DNA of 64,000 bases, taken from NCBI RefSeq assembly GCF_014202755.1, contig NZ_JACHHK010000006.1:39752-103751 (forward strand). The letters run 5' to 3'. A model generated the notes under the pieces. It was not told the origin of the DNA. It made no database searches and worked only from the letters and a program-made list of their open reading frames with translations. The position numbers and the translations under genes were made by a program. Below are positions 42,723 to 52,163 of the stretch, one piece after another. Within the stretch, counting starts at the first letter, position 1. Each line of letters begins with the position of its first letter. Source of the stretch: Catenisphaera adipataccumulans. Its GTDB lineage: Bacteria > Bacillota_I > Bacilli_A > Erysipelotrichales > Erysipelotrichaceae.

Positions 42723-44972
42723 ATGGTCAAGCTTTATGACGAAGGAATCTTTTTATTGAACGGAAAAGACATCGTTCCGGCCTCAGCGGCGAAACAAAAT
42801 CCGGCGCTTGATCCGGATCAAGCTAAAAAGGGAACGATTGCTTATTCGATCTTAAAAGCGCATAACACCACCGACGATATGGAACATTTAAAAGAACGTT
42901 TCGATGCCATGACCAGTCATGACATCACTTATGTCGGCATTATACAAACTGCACGGGCATCCGGACTGGAAACATTTCCATTACCGTATGTACTGACCAA
43001 CTGTCACAATTCATTGTGTGCGGTCGGCGGTACGATCAATGAAGATGATCATGTATTTGGCTTATCAGCGGCAAAAAAATACGGCGGTATCTTCGTGCCG
43101 CCGCATATGGCTGTTATTCACCAGTACATGCGCGAAATGATGGCCGGATGCGGAAAAATGATCTTGGGCTCAGACAGCCATACCCGTTATGGTGCCTTAG
43201 GAACCATGGCCATTGGAGAAGGCGGCGGCGAGCTCGTCAAACAGTTGCTGAAAGATACCTATGATATCGATTACCCAGGCGTGATCGCCATCTATCTGAC
43301 CGGCAGACCAATGCCGGGCGTCGGTCCGCATGATATTGCTTTAGCCATTGAGAAAGAAGTTTTTGCCAACGGTTATGTAAAAAACAAAGTCATGGAATTT
43401 GTCGGTCCGGGCGTCGCTTCCATGTCGACCGATTTCCGAAATTCCGTGGATGTCATGACGACCGAGACGACCTGTCTTTCTTCGATCTGGCGGACGGATG
43501 AAGAAACGCGCCGTTATTTAGCCCTGCACGGTCGGGAAAACGATTACCGGCAGCTAGATCCTGCGGATGTTGCTTATTATGACGGCTGCGTAGAAGTGGA
43601 CCTGTCGACCATCAAGCCGATGATCGCTCTGCCGTTCCATCCAAGCAATGTCTACGAAATTGAAGAATTGAATGAAAACGCGGAAGACATCTTTCATGAG
43701 ATCGATGAACACGCCAAAGAACTGACCGGCAATCCGAATATTCATTTTAGCTTGTCGGAAAAGATCAAAGACGGCAAGATCCATGTTCAGCAGGGAATCA
43801 TTGCCGGCTGTTCCGGCGGCAACTACAGCAATGTCATGGCAGCCGCGCACATCATGAAAAATGCACAGGTCGGCAATGATGTCTTCAATGTGTCAGTTTA
43901 TCCGTCCAGTCAGCCGGTATTCATGGACTTGATGAACAAAGGCGCGATCTATGAATTGATGAAGTCCGGAGCCGCTGTGAAGACTGCTTTCTGCGGACCT
44001 TGTTTCGGTGCCGGCGATACACCGGCCAACAATGAATTCAGCATCCGCCATACGACCCGGAACTTCCCGAACCGGGAAGGTTCGAAACCAGGCAATGATC
44101 AGCTGGCTGCCGTTGCATTGATGGATGCACGCTCGATCGCGGCAACAGCCGTGAACCATGGCGTGCTGACACCGGCTACGGCATTTGCGGATGATTATGA
44201 AGTGCCGGAAGATGATTTTGATCCATCGGTATATCAATCCCGCATCTACGATGGCTTTGATGCACCGAAGCCGGAAACCGAATTAGTTTATGGTCCGAAC
44301 ATCAAAGACTGGCCGGCCATGGAACCGCTGGCGGACAACATTTTGCTGCGGGTCGATGCCAAGATCATGGACGCGGTCACGACAACCGATGAATTGATCC
44401 CATCCGGTGAAACGTCGTCCTATCGATCCAATCCGCTGGGTCTTGCTGAATTTACGCTCTCGCGCCGGGATCCGAAATATGTCGGCCGGGCAAAAGCGAC
44501 CCGGGCACTGGAAGAAAGCCGGACAAACGGCACACTGCCGGCACTTGAAACCGTGTATGAACAGATCAAAGCCATTACACCGGATGTCGATCCAAAGACA
44601 ATCGAAATCGGCAGCATGATCTATGCGGTCAAGCCAGGCGACGGATCCGCCCGTGAACAGGCAGCAAGCTGTCAGCGTGTTTTAGGCGGTCTGGCGAACA
44701 TCTGCACCGAGTATGCGACAAAACGTTATCGCTCGAATGTGATCAACTGGGGCATGATTCCGTTCCAGATGAAAGAGGAACCAAAATTCGAGATTGGTGA
44801 TTATATCTATGTGCCGAATATCCGGCAAGCACTGCACGGCGATATGAAACAGATCAAAGCGTATGTTCTGGGCAAAGAGATGGAATTGAATTTATACATT
44901 GCGGAAATGACGGAACATGAGAAAGAAATCGTCGAAGCGGGCTGCTTGATCAACTACAATCGAAATAAGTAA
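42723..44972 (+). CDS. Aconitase-superfamily hydratase (YbhJ-like)
   Basis: A 749-residue [4Fe-4S] hydro-lyase of the aconitase superfamily. Cluster cysteines are visible in IIAGCSGG and in [12 protein letters not shown], and the substrate-binding region includes [14 protein letters not shown] and [13 protein letters not shown]. The swivel domain occupies the C-terminal third. Length and layout resemble the uncharacterised E. coli YbhJ hydratase more than AcnA or AcnB. No citrate synthase or isocitrate dehydrogenase is nearby, so a TCA-cycle role is not supported. AGGAGG precedes the ATG. Confidence 0.85.
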   Translation: MVKLYDEGIFLLNGKDIVPASAAKQNPALDPDQAKKGTIAYSILKAHNTTDDMEHLKERFDAMTSHDITYVGIIQTARASGLETFPLPYVLTNCHNSLCAVGGTINEDDHVFGLSAAKKYGGIFVPPHMAVIHQYMREMMAGCGKMILGSDSHTRYGALGTMAIGEGGGELVKQLLKDTYDIDYPGVIAIYLTGRPMPGVGPHDIALAIEKEVFANGYVKNKVMEFVGPGVASMSTDFRNSVDVMTTETTCLSSIWRTDEETRRYLALHGRENDYRQLDPADVAYYDGCVEVDLSTIKPMIALPFHPSNVYEIEELNENAEDIFHEIDEHAKELTGNPNIHFSLSEKIKDGKIHVQQGIIAGCSGGNYSNVMAAAHIMKNAQVGNDVFNVSVYPSSQPVFMDLMNKGAIYELMKSGAAVKTAFCGPCFGAGDTPANNEFSIRHTTRNFPNREGSKPGNDQLAAVALMDARSIAATAVNHGVLTPATAFADDYEVPEDDFDPSVYQSRIYDGFDAPKPETELVYGPNIKDWPAMEPLADNILLRVDAKIMDAVTTTDELIPSGETSSYRSNPLGLAEFTLSRRDPKYVGRAKATRALEESRTNGTLPALETVYEQIKAITPDVDPKTIEIGSMIYAVKPGDGSAREQAASCQRVLGGLANICTEYATKRYRSNVINWGMIPFQMKEEPKFEIGDYIYVPNIRQALHGDMKQIKAYVLGKEMELNLYIAEMTEHEKEIVEAGCLINYNRNK

Positions 44973-44976
44973 GAAA

Positions 44977-45000
44977 GAGGACGGAAAGTCCTCTTTTTTT
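44977..45000 (+). terminator. Rho-independent terminator after the aconitase-family gene
   Basis: GAGGAC, loop GGAAA, GTCCTC, then seven T. Confidence 0.9.
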
Positions 45001-45005
45001 GCGTT

Positions 45006-45042
45006 TGAAATCGTTTTCAGTTTAACAATAAAGTGTTATAAT
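45006..45042 (+). promoter_or_regulatory. pgcA promoter with a CcpA-box (cre)-like palindrome
   Basis: TGAAATCGTTTTCA (45006-45019) matches the cre consensus TGWAARCGYTWWCW at 13 of 14 positions and is nearly palindromic. It abuts the -35 region. The extended -10 TGTTATAAT lies at 45034-45042. Confidence 0.6.
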
Positions 45043-45072
45043 TATTTCAGTACTGTAGGAGGAAATATAATT

Positions 45073-46773
45073 ATGTCTTTAGTTGAAGAAAGATACCAAA
45101 AATGGATCAATCATCCGAACTTAGATGCTCGTTATAAGGAACCTCTGGCAAACATGACGCCGGAAGAAAAGAATGACGCATTCTATACGACCATTGAATT
45201 CGGTACCGCCGGCATGCGCGGCTTATTGGGTCCGGGTACCAACCGCATCAACATCCACACCATTCGTAAAGCAACGCAGGGCTATGCGAACTACATCAAG
45301 GCCAACGGCGAAGATGCCTGCAAGGCAGGGATCGCGATCGGCTATGACAATCGTCACATGTCTCGTGAACTGGCATTTGACTGTGCAGATTTACTGGCAA
45401 AAAATAATATTCGTTCGTTTGTGTACGACTCTCTGCGCCCGACGCCGATGCTGAGCTTCGCAGTTCGTTATAATAAGTGCTTCGGCGGCATCATGATCAC
45501 AGCCAGCCACAACCCGAAAGAATACAACGGATACAAGCTGTACGATGACAAAGGCTGCCAGCTGGTACCGAAGCTGGCCGATGCAGTGATCAAGGAAGTC
45601 AATGCGATTGAGGATGAATTAGCCATCGACGCGAACTGCACGGAAGAGCAGAAAAAATTGATCACCGTCATGGGCGATGATGTTGATCAGGATTACTACA
45701 AACATGTACTGAGCATTCAGCTGAATCCGGATGTGAAAAAAGACATTAAGATCGTATTCAGTCCGGAACATGGCACCGCAAACATTCCGGTCCGCGATAT
45801 CTTCAAGCTGACGGGATACAACTGCATTCCAGTCGAAGAGCAATGCACGCCGGATCCGGATTATTCCAATACACCGACGCCGAACCCGGAACAGCCGGGA
45901 GCTTATGAAATGGCACTGGATTATGCGAAACGTTATGATGCCGACATCATTTTGGTCTGCGACCCGGATGCCGACCGTATGGGTGTCGGGGTAAAACACA
46001 ACGGCGAGTACGTTGTGCTGACCGGCAACCAGTCCGGTGCTGTTGAGATCGAATACATCTGCTCGCAGTTAAAAGAAAAAGGCCTGATGCCGGAGCATCC
46101 AGTTATGTTCAATACCGTCGTTACCAGCGACCTGGGTGAAAAAGTTGCGGCCGACTATGGTGTTGAAACAGAAAAGACATTGACAGGTTTCAAGTTCATC
46201 GGTGAAAAAGTTGCGAAATATGAAGTATCTCATGAAAAGAATTATGTCTTCGGTTATGAAGAATCTTATGGTTCTTTGATCAAACCGTTTGTTCGTGATA
46301 AAGATGCACCGCAGGCTCTGTTGATGCTGGCAGAGGCATGCTCCTACTATAAAGAACGCGGCAAAGATCTGGTGGATGTGCTGAATGATCTCTATGACCG
46401 TCACGGCACCTATGAAGAAAGCCAGGTAGCTATTGCGCTGACCGGTGAGGCCGGTGCGGCACGGATCAAAGAAATTCTGGCCAATCTGCGTGCCGATGCA
46501 CCGAAGGAAATTGACGGTGTGAAAGTGGTCCGCAGTGAAGACTATCAAGAATGTACGATCACCGAGAACGGCAAAGTGACGCCGCTGACGGGATTCACAA
46601 AGTCCAATGTGCTGAAATATTATCTGGAAGACGGCAGCTGGATCGCAGTCCGTCCGAGCGGTACCGAACCGAAATGCAAATTCTATTATTGCGTCAAGGG
46701 TACCGATAAAGATGATGCTCACAAAAAGACATTGAATTTCCAGAAAGCCATGGATGCTTTGACCAGTAAATAG
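45073..46773 (+). CDS. pgcA: Phosphoglucomutase (alpha-D-phosphohexomutase family)
   Basis: Interconverts glucose-6-phosphate and glucose-1-phosphate, feeding GlgC or cell-envelope sugars. The 566-residue product has the phosphoserine loop GGIMITASHNPKEYNGYK, the metal loop VCDPDADRMGVG, the sugar loop FGYEESYGSLI and the phosphate-binding loop RPSGTEPKCKF. The length fits Firmicute PgcA. TAGGAGGAAA precedes the ATG. It has its own promoter and terminator. The link to the glg operon by pathway and by similar cre-like sites is inference. Confidence 0.95.
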   Translation: MSLVEERYQKWINHPNLDARYKEPLANMTPEEKNDAFYTTIEFGTAGMRGLLGPGTNRINIHTIRKATQGYANYIKANGEDACKAGIAIGYDNRHMSRELAFDCADLLAKNNIRSFVYDSLRPTPMLSFAVRYNKCFGGIMITASHNPKEYNGYKLYDDKGCQLVPKLADAVIKEVNAIEDELAIDANCTEEQKKLITVMGDDVDQDYYKHVLSIQLNPDVKKDIKIVFSPEHGTANIPVRDIFKLTGYNCIPVEEQCTPDPDYSNTPTPNPEQPGAYEMALDYAKRYDADIILVCDPDADRMGVGVKHNGEYVVLTGNQSGAVEIEYICSQLKEKGLMPEHPVMFNTVVTSDLGEKVAADYGVETEKTLTGFKFIGEKVAKYEVSHEKNYVFGYEESYGSLIKPFVRDKDAPQALLMLAEACSYYKERGKDLVDVLNDLYDRHGTYEESQVAIALTGEAGAARIKEILANLRADAPKEIDGVKVVRSEDYQECTITENGKVTPLTGFTKSNVLKYYLEDGSWIAVRPSGTEPKCKFYYCVKGTDKDDAHKKTLNFQKAMDALTSK

Positions 46774-46780
46774 ACATTTG

Positions 46781-46810
46781 GACCGTATCCGTTTGGATAC
46801 GGTCTTTTTT
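46781..46810 (+). terminator. Rho-independent terminator after pgcA
   Basis: GACCGTATCC, loop GTTT, GGATACGGTC, then six T. Confidence 0.95.
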
Positions 46811-46845
46811 CATGATAAAATGAAACCATCAGAGAGAGTGAGATT

Positions 46846-47745
46846 ATGATTTTTGGAATGACATATTATGAAATCTGCATGGATTTCCTGGTTTATGCCT
46901 TTATCGGATGGTGCGTGGAAGTCGCATTTCATGCGATCACGCAGGGGCTGGTCATCAACCGCGGATTCTTGAGCGGTCCGATCTGTCCGATTTACGGTTT
47001 CGGCATGCTTTCGGTCATTGCCATGGCCAACATGCTGCCGAAAGATTCCGCGTCGACATCTGATGCACCGGTGTGGATGCTGTTTCTGGGGGGAATGGTC
47101 CTGACCACGCTGATCGAATTGATCGGCGGCTGGCTGCTGGACAAACAGTTCCACACCCGGTGGTGGGATTACTCAAATGAAAAGTTTAATTTCCATGGGT
47201 ATATTTGCCTGAAATTTTCGATCTTCTGGGGCATCGGTGTCGTTTTATTGGTTCGTTATGCCTATCCGGTATTGGATCGACACACTACGCAGGGGATTTC
47301 TCCGGATGTCGGCTGGCCGGTCATGGCTGTTCTTTATGTTCTGCTGTTGATCGATTTCATCGTCAGCGTCGGTGTGGCCAATGGTCTGGATAAGAAACTG
47401 ACGCAGCTGGGCCGCATGAAACAGTCGATGATGGCACCAAGCAATGTGATGAGCGAAGTCATCGCAGATACAACGCTCGAGACAGCAAAACATGTTCAGG
47501 AAGGAAAAGTACAAGCAGAGCTTGGTAAAATGGAACTGCAGGATGCTGCGAAGGCAAAACGGCTCGAAGCGGAAGCTGCGCGTCTGGAGCGCAAAGAGCG
47601 TTATGAAGAAAAAGTTAAAGAATTTCTTGAAAACCGCGGCCGACGTCGGATGCTGCGGGCTTTCCCAAATATGAAACGTTATGAAAATAACGAAATTTTG
47701 CAGGAACTGAAACGGCGGGTCAATCCGCGTTCTCATAAAGAATGA
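46846..47745 (+). CDS. Putative membrane protein of the ABC_trans_CmpB (DUF1113-type) family
   Basis: A 299-residue protein with five to six N-terminal membrane helices, including the family-like stretch IGWCVEVAFHAI, GFLSGPICPIYGFG and WWDYSNEKFNFHGYICLK, followed from about residue 190 by a cytosolic coiled coil rich in Lys, Glu and Ala. The family is often annotated as an ABC transporter permease, but I know of no transport evidence. The long charged tail is longer than the core family. The ribosome site is GAGAGTGAG. The amino-acid transporter follows but has its own promoter. Confidence 0.75.
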   Translation: MIFGMTYYEICMDFLVYAFIGWCVEVAFHAITQGLVINRGFLSGPICPIYGFGMLSVIAMANMLPKDSASTSDAPVWMLFLGGMVLTTLIELIGGWLLDKQFHTRWWDYSNEKFNFHGYICLKFSIFWGIGVVLLVRYAYPVLDRHTTQGISPDVGWPVMAVLYVLLLIDFIVSVGVANGLDKKLTQLGRMKQSMMAPSNVMSEVIADTTLETAKHVQEGKVQAELGKMELQDAAKAKRLEAEAARLERKERYEEKVKEFLENRGRRRMLRAFPNMKRYENNEILQELKRRVNPRSHKE

Positions 47746-47764
47746 AACAATTTCATTCTATTCT

Positions 47765-47793
47765 TTGAAAGGACTTTCAGTTTATGCTAGAAT
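47765..47793 (+). promoter_or_regulatory. Promoter of the amino-acid ABC operon with an overlapping palindrome
   Basis: TTGAAA (47765-47770), a 17-base spacer and TAGAAT (47788-47793) with a TGC extension. The perfect dyad TGAAAG GA CTTTCA (47766-47779) covers the -35 and resembles a cre box except for its two central bases. Confidence 0.65.
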
Positions 47794-47815
47794 AATCGCA
47801 TAGGGAGAGAAACGT

Positions 47816-48637
47816 ATGAAGAAAGTATCAAAAATATTAAAGACATTCATTGTCTGCTTTTGTATGGCATTGACGATGACTGCCTGCTCCTCTTCGGATG
47901 ACAGCAGCAGTCAGGCGGATGCATCCGATAATGATGACAAGACATTGGTCGTGGGCTTTGATCAGAACTTTCCGCCGTTCGGTTATGTCGATGACGACGG
48001 CAATTATGTTGGTTTTGATATTGATCTGGCAAAAGAAGCAGCCAAGCGCATGGATATGAAGATCAAGCTGCAGCCGATCGACTGGGATTCGAAAGATATG
48101 GAACTGGATTCCGGTACGATCGATTGTATCTGGAACGGTTTTACGATCAACGGCCGGGAAAAGCAATATACTTGGACCGATCCGTATATGGATAATTCAC
48201 AGGTCGTCGTTGTACGCACAGATTCGGGCATCAACACACTGTCTGATTTGAAAGGCAAAAACGTGGAGGCGCAGAAAGAATCAAGTGCGGATACGGCTTT
48301 GAGCGAAAACAAGAAATTGAAGAAATCGTTCGGCAACTATACGACAGTAGCCGACTACAATACGGGTATCATGGATCTGGAATCGGGCGCTGCCGATGCT
48401 GTTGCGATGGATATCTATGTTGCACAGGATCAAATTGCCGGCAAAGACAATATGAAGATCCTGGATGAAAAGATTTCATCGGAACAATATGCGGTTGGTT
48501 TCAAGAAGGGAAATACGGAACTTCGTGACAAAGTGCAGAAGGCTCTGCAGGAAATGGTGAAGGACGGTACATTCCAGGAAATCAGCGAAAAATGGTTTGA
48601 CGGTCAGAATGTCTGCATCTTGGATGCCGGAGAATAA
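47816..48637 (+). CDS. Polar amino-acid ABC transporter, substrate-binding lipoprotein
   Basis: A 273-residue family 3 solute-binding protein. A signal peptide ends in the lipobox LTMTAC (Cys about residue 24) and a Ser/Asp-rich linker follows. The mature part has VVGFDQNFPPFGYVDDDG, GFDIDLAKEAAKRM and GFTINGREK, the layout of glutamine/arginine/cystine-type binders. Anchored outside the membrane after LspA processing, it delivers substrate to the permease at 48683. Substrate identity is not determined. A hairpin after the stop probably lowers expression of the downstream genes. Confidence 0.93.
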   Translation: MKKVSKILKTFIVCFCMALTMTACSSSDDSSSQADASDNDDKTLVVGFDQNFPPFGYVDDDGNYVGFDIDLAKEAAKRMDMKIKLQPIDWDSKDMELDSGTIDCIWNGFTINGREKQYTWTDPYMDNSQVVVVRTDSGINTLSDLKGKNVEAQKESSADTALSENKKLKKSFGNYTTVADYNTGIMDLESGAADAVAMDIYVAQDQIAGKDNMKILDEKISSEQYAVGFKKGNTELRDKVQKALQEMVKDGTFQEISEKWFDGQNVCILDAGE

Positions 48638-48640
48638 AAC

Positions 48641-48663
48641 AACCGGGCTGCGGCCCGGTTTTT
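48641..48663 (+). terminator. Leaky intercistronic terminator within the amino-acid ABC operon
   Basis: AACCGGGC, loop TGCG, GCCCGGTT followed by a short T run of five. Its position after the binding-protein gene suits partial termination, giving more binding protein than permease. Confidence 0.75.
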
Positions 48664-48682
48664 CCATGAAGGAGGATGTATT

Positions 48683-49348
48683 ATGGGTGTACGTACGATC
48701 ACACTGGGTGAATCATTTCAGCAGCTAGCCAGCGGCATGGGGACAACGTTGGAGATCTTTTTCCTGACGTTGTTGTTTGCACTGCCGCTGGGGCTGATCA
48801 TCGCATTCGGAAGAATGTCAAAAAATGCACTGCTGCGCAATATTGTTAAGATCTATATTTCGATCATGCGCGGTACGCCGCTGATGCTGCAGCTGCTGGT
48901 GATCTATTTTGGGCCGTACTATTTATTTAATATGACCATTTCTATGGCTTACCGAGGAATTGCCGTGATCATCGCGTTCTCGTTGAATTATGCAGCGTAT
49001 TTTGCGGAAATCTACCGCAGCGGCATTGAATCCATGCCGAAAGGACAGTATGAAGCCGCGAAAGTGCTGGGCTACAGTAAACCGCAGACGTTCTTTGTGA
49101 TCATCCTGCCGCAGGTCATCAAACGCATCCTGCCGGCTTTGACCAACGAGATCATCACGCTGGTCAAGGATACATCATTGGCATTCTCTATTGCGTATAT
49201 GGAAATGTTCACGATGGCAAAAGCCCTGGCCGCTTCGTTCAAAAGTATGATACCGTTTGTGGCCGCGGCGATCTTCTACTATGTATTCAACTTCATCGTG
49301 GCTTACGTGATGGAGTTCTTCGAAAAGAAAATGCGCTATTACGAATAG
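48683..49348 (+). CDS. Polar amino-acid ABC transporter permease
   Basis: A 221-residue HisM/GlnP-type permease with five membrane helices. The first segment is GMGTTLEIFFLTLLFALPLG, and the ATPase-contacting EAA loop is YEAAKVLGYSKPQTFFVIILPQ. It probably works as a homodimer, as no second permease is present. The ribosome site is AGGAGG. The ATPase gene follows 12 bases later. Confidence 0.95.
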   Translation: MGVRTITLGESFQQLASGMGTTLEIFFLTLLFALPLGLIIAFGRMSKNALLRNIVKIYISIMRGTPLMLQLLVIYFGPYYLFNMTISMAYRGIAVIIAFSLNYAAYFAEIYRSGIESMPKGQYEAAKVLGYSKPQTFFVIILPQVIKRILPALTNEIITLVKDTSLAFSIAYMEMFTMAKALAASFKSMIPFVAAAIFYYVFNFIVAYVMEFFEKKMRYYE

Positions 49349-49360
49349 GAGGGAACCGTG

Positions 49361-50119
49361 ATGAAAGTCTTGGAAATGAATCATATCAAAAAGAGCTTCG
49401 GATCTACGGAAGTTCTGAAAGATATCAGTTTTTCAGTGGAACGCGGTGAAGTCGTTTCGATCATCGGACCTTCCGGATCCGGGAAAAGTACCTTGCTGCG
49501 CTGTGCGACTTTTTTAGAAACGATGGACGACGGCAGCATGTCCTATTTGGGTCATTCATTGGTGACCAGTAAAAACGGCAAAGCCGTCTATGCAGATAAG
49601 AAGGAAATCAAAGAAGCGCTGACTTATTTCGGTCTGGTCTTTCAGAACTTTAATTTATTTCCGCATTTTACGGTCATGAAGAACATCACCGATGCGCCGA
49701 TCCGCATCCAGAAGCGAAATAAAGATGAAGTGTATGCGCAGGCACGGGAATTGCTTGCCCAAATGGGTTTGTCTGATAAAGAGAATGCCTATCCGGGACA
49801 GCTTTCCGGCGGACAGCAGCAGCGGGTTTCCATCGCAAGAGCATTAGCAATCAAACCGAATATTCTCTTTTTTGACGAGCCGACCAGTGCGCTGGATCCG
49901 GAACTGACGCTGGAAATCTTAAAAGTCATCAAGAATCTGGCAGCGGAAAAAATGACCATGGTCATCGTAACGCATGAAATGAGCTTTGCGCATGATGTCA
50001 GCAATCGCATGATCTTCATGGATCAAGGTGTCATCGTAGAAGACACGACACCGGATGCGCTGTTTCATTCCGATAATGAACGGACCAAAGCGTTCTTGGG
50101 AAAATATTATGCAAAATAA
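49361..50119 (+). CDS. Polar amino-acid ABC transporter ATPase
   Basis: A 252-residue GlnQ-type ATPase. Walker A is GPSGSGKST, the signature [15 protein letters not shown], Walker [15 protein letters not shown], with a switch His in VIVTHEM. ATG 49361 is chosen because AGGAGGG lies seven bases upstream; a GTG three bases earlier is in frame. It completes the three-gene transporter operon. A mismatched hairpin with a T tract follows. Confidence 0.95.
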   Translation: MKVLEMNHIKKSFGSTEVLKDISFSVERGEVVSIIGPSGSGKSTLLRCATFLETMDDGSMSYLGHSLVTSKNGKAVYADKKEIKEALTYFGLVFQNFNLFPHFTVMKNITDAPIRIQKRNKDEVYAQARELLAQMGLSDKENAYPGQLSGGQQQRVSIARALAIKPNILFFDEPTSALDPELTLEILKVIKNLAAEKMTMVIVTHEMSFAHDVSNRMIFMDQGVIVEDTTPDALFHSDNERTKAFLGKYYAK

Positions 50120-50150
50120 AACTGAGGATCATTCGATCCCCAGTTTTTTT
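50120..50150 (+). terminator. Terminator after the amino-acid ABC operon, overlapping the convergent aminotransferase end
   Basis: AACTGAGGATC, loop ATTC, GATCCCCAGTT (one A-C mismatch), then eight T on the plus strand. The hairpin also contains the last codons of the minus-strand aminotransferase gene. Confidence 0.8.
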
Positions 50151-51292
50151 AAGAAAATTTCGATCCGGTCGCAGGCAGTCTTGATATGATCCATGCTGTA
50201 GGCATAAGAGATTCGGATGAAGCCTTCGCCGCTTTCTCCGAAAGCGGTACCCGGCACACAGGCAACTTTTTGATCGCTTAAAAGCTTTTCACAGAAATCG
50301 TCGCTGGATAAACCGGATTTTTTAATGTTCGCAAAGACGTAAAAGGTACCATGCGGCATATGCGTCGGCAGTCCCATACGGTTCAGGCGGTTGACCAGCA
50401 GATTGCGGCGGTTCCGATATTCTTCTTTCATCCGCAGCACATCGGTGTATCCGTTTCGCAGCGCTTCGATGGCAGCGTGCTGGGCGGCGGTCGGAGCGGA
50501 CATGATCACATATTGATGGATCTTGGTCATGGCCTGACTGACTTCTTTATTGGACAATGTGTAACCAAGACGCCAGCCGGTCATCGCAAAGGCTTTGGAG
50601 AAACCGTTGACGACGATGATCTGATCCCGGACCTCTTTGAACTGTGCCAATGATGCAAACTTTTGATCAAAACTCAGTTCGGCATAGATTTCATCACTGA
50701 TGACATAAATACCGCTTTCTTTTAAGATCGGCACCAGTTTTTCATAGTCTTCATACGTCATGACACCGCCGGTCGGGTTGCTTGGAAAATTGATCATGAT
50801 CGCCTTGGTCTTTGGTGTGATGGCATTTTTTAAATCTTCCGGCAGCAGTTTAAATTCCTTTTCTTCCGTCAGCTGAATGTGGACAGGGATGCCGCCGGCC
50901 AATAAGATCGACGGTTCGTAAGCCACATAGTTCGGATCCAGGACAATGATCTCATCGCCTGGATTGATCAGGGCGCGCATCGCAATATCGATGGCTTCAC
51001 TGCCGCCGACAGTCACGATGATCTCGTCTTCCGGATCGTAAAATTGATTGTAATGTTCGCGATGGAACTTTGCAATTTCCCGGCGCAGTTCCAGTAAACC
51101 GCGGTTCGCCGTATAATGGGTCTTACCGTCGTACATGGATTCAATGGCATTTTCACAGATATGCCATGGGGTCGCAAAATCCGGTTCGCCGACACCTAAA
51201 GAAATAACTCCTTCCATGGTATTGGCCAAATCAAAGAATTTACGGATGCCGCTAGGCTTCAGATCTTGTACAGTTTTTGATAATTCTTTCAT
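50129..51292 (-). CDS. PLP-dependent class I/II aminotransferase
   Basis: A 387-residue fold-type I aminotransferase. The PLP lysine lies in VNGFSKAFAMTGWRLGY, with NFPSNPTGGVM (Asn) and SDEIYAELSF (Asp/Tyr) as cofactor contacts and RISYAY (Arg) for the substrate carboxylate. It resembles PatA-type aspartate/aromatic aminotransferases. The start overlaps the stop of the upstream Lrp-type regulator by one base (TAATG), so they are co-translated and the regulator probably controls this enzyme. The exact amino acid is uncertain. Confidence 0.93.
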   Translation of the reverse strand: MKELSKTVQDLKPSGIRKFFDLANTMEGVISLGVGEPDFATPWHICENAIESMYDGKTHYTANRGLLELRREIAKFHREHYNQFYDPEDEIIVTVGGSEAIDIAMRALINPGDEIIVLDPNYVAYEPSILLAGGIPVHIQLTEEKEFKLLPEDLKNAITPKTKAIMINFPSNPTGGVMTYEDYEKLVPILKESGIYVISDEIYAELSFDQKFASLAQFKEVRDQIIVVNGFSKAFAMTGWRLGYTLSNKEVSQAMTKIHQYVIMSAPTAAQHAAIEALRNGYTDVLRMKEEYRNRRNLLVNRLNRMGLPTHMPHGTFYVFANIKKSGLSSDDFCEKLLSDQKVACVPGTAFGESGEGFIRISYAYSMDHIKTACDRIEIFLKKLGIE

Positions 51293-51786
51293 TATGGCGT
51301 CACGACCAATCTTTCATTTTCTTCATTTTTCGGATTGGCGATCAGGATGCCGCTTTGTTTGTATTGTTTCAGCACAAACAGAGTCTTGGTCGAGATCACA
51401 TTTTCAACACAAGCAATCTTGTCCGAGACAAAGCGGGCCACTTCAAACATGGTCTTGCCTTCGACCAGTACCAAAAAATCACAGTCACCGGATAAGAGAT
51501 ACATGGTGTTGACTTCCGGATAGTTGGCGATGCGCATGGCCGTCTTGTCGTATCCTTCATCGCGCTGCGGGGAGCAGTTGACTTCAATATAGGCCATAAC
51601 TTTTTGATCCCGCTGGGCTTTATTATAGTTGATGACGGTATGGTAACCGCAGATGATCTTATTATCTTCCAACGATTTGACTTCTTTTTCGATCTCGGTT
51701 TTATCCTCGTCCAGAATGTCTGCCAGATCCTGACTGGTCAATCTTGCATCGTTTTCCAATAAATCCAATATTTTGTTCTGATGCAT
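51292..51786 (-). CDS. Lrp/AsnC-family transcriptional regulator
   Basis: A 164-residue feast/famine regulator. An N-terminal winged helix-turn-helix (ILDLLENDARLTSQDLADIL) is followed by the RAM ligand-binding domain (VMAYIEVNC, YLLSGDCDFLVLVEGKTM). These proteins sense amino acids and control nearby metabolism genes; the adjacent aminotransferase is the likely target. AAGGAGG precedes the ATG, and an extended -10 (TGATAAAAT) lies at 51818-51810 on the minus strand. Confidence 0.94.
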   Translation of the reverse strand: MHQNKILDLLENDARLTSQDLADILDEDKTEIEKEVKSLEDNKIICGYHTVINYNKAQRDQKVMAYIEVNCSPQRDEGYDKTAMRIANYPEVNTMYLLSGDCDFLVLVEGKTMFEVARFVSDKIACVENVISTKTLFVLKQYKQSGILIANPKNEENERLVVTP

Positions 51787-52066
51787 AGGATCCTCCTTTT
51801 TTTCTTATTATTTTATCATGAATCAGGGCTTTAAAAAAGACTACGAAAGATCTCTGTTTTATATGTTGTGAAAAATTGTTATTGCTGGAAAATTAAGCAG
51901 GTTTATTCTGGAAATGATTGTATAATAAATTCAGAGTGGAACAAGTGAAACAATCGTACAGGTCTATGTTTCTTTCTGGCTGCCTATAAGACGTAAAAGA
52001 AGAAAAAAGTCATAAAAAACTTTCTTTATCAAAAGCATGATAGAAAATATATCAAATTGTCGAACT

Positions 52067-52080
52067 TTTAAGCGCTTTGA
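52067..52080. promoter_or_regulatory. CcpA-box (cre)-like sequence upstream of the gap promoter
   Basis: TTTAAGCGCTTTGA matches TGWAARCGYTWWCW at 12 of 14 positions; the two differences are symmetric. It lies 25 bases upstream of the -35. Confidence 0.4.
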
Positions 52081-52104
52081 AATCTTAATATATTCGTGAT
52101 TTCG

Positions 52105-52133
52105 TTGACAAAATTTTTATGGTTTCATATAAT
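52105..52133 (+). promoter_or_regulatory. Consensus sigma-A promoter of gap
   Basis: TTGACA (52105-52110), a 17-base spacer, TATAAT (52128-52133): a perfect consensus, fitting a very highly expressed glycolytic gene. Confidence 0.95.
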
Positions 52134-52163
52134 ATTCTTGATATAAAAGGAGGAATTACTGAA

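Larger units (their letters stand above)
51787..52163. promoter_or_regulatory. Intergenic region between lrp-type gene and gap: promoters and long AT-rich leader
   Basis: This 377-base gap holds the lrp promoter (minus, extended -10 at 51810-51818), the gap promoter at 52105-52133 and a second TATAAT on the plus strand near 51920. A transcript from the latter would have a leader of roughly 240 bases before gap. That stretch has weak inverted repeats only (for example GAAAC/GTTTC at about 51950-51976). I see no T-box, no known riboswitch core and no coding frame. Confidence 0.4.

Noticed and set aside
51860..51885. TTGTGAA half site upstream of gap, Rex-like
   Set aside because: The second half is a direct TTGTTA instead of an inverted arm.
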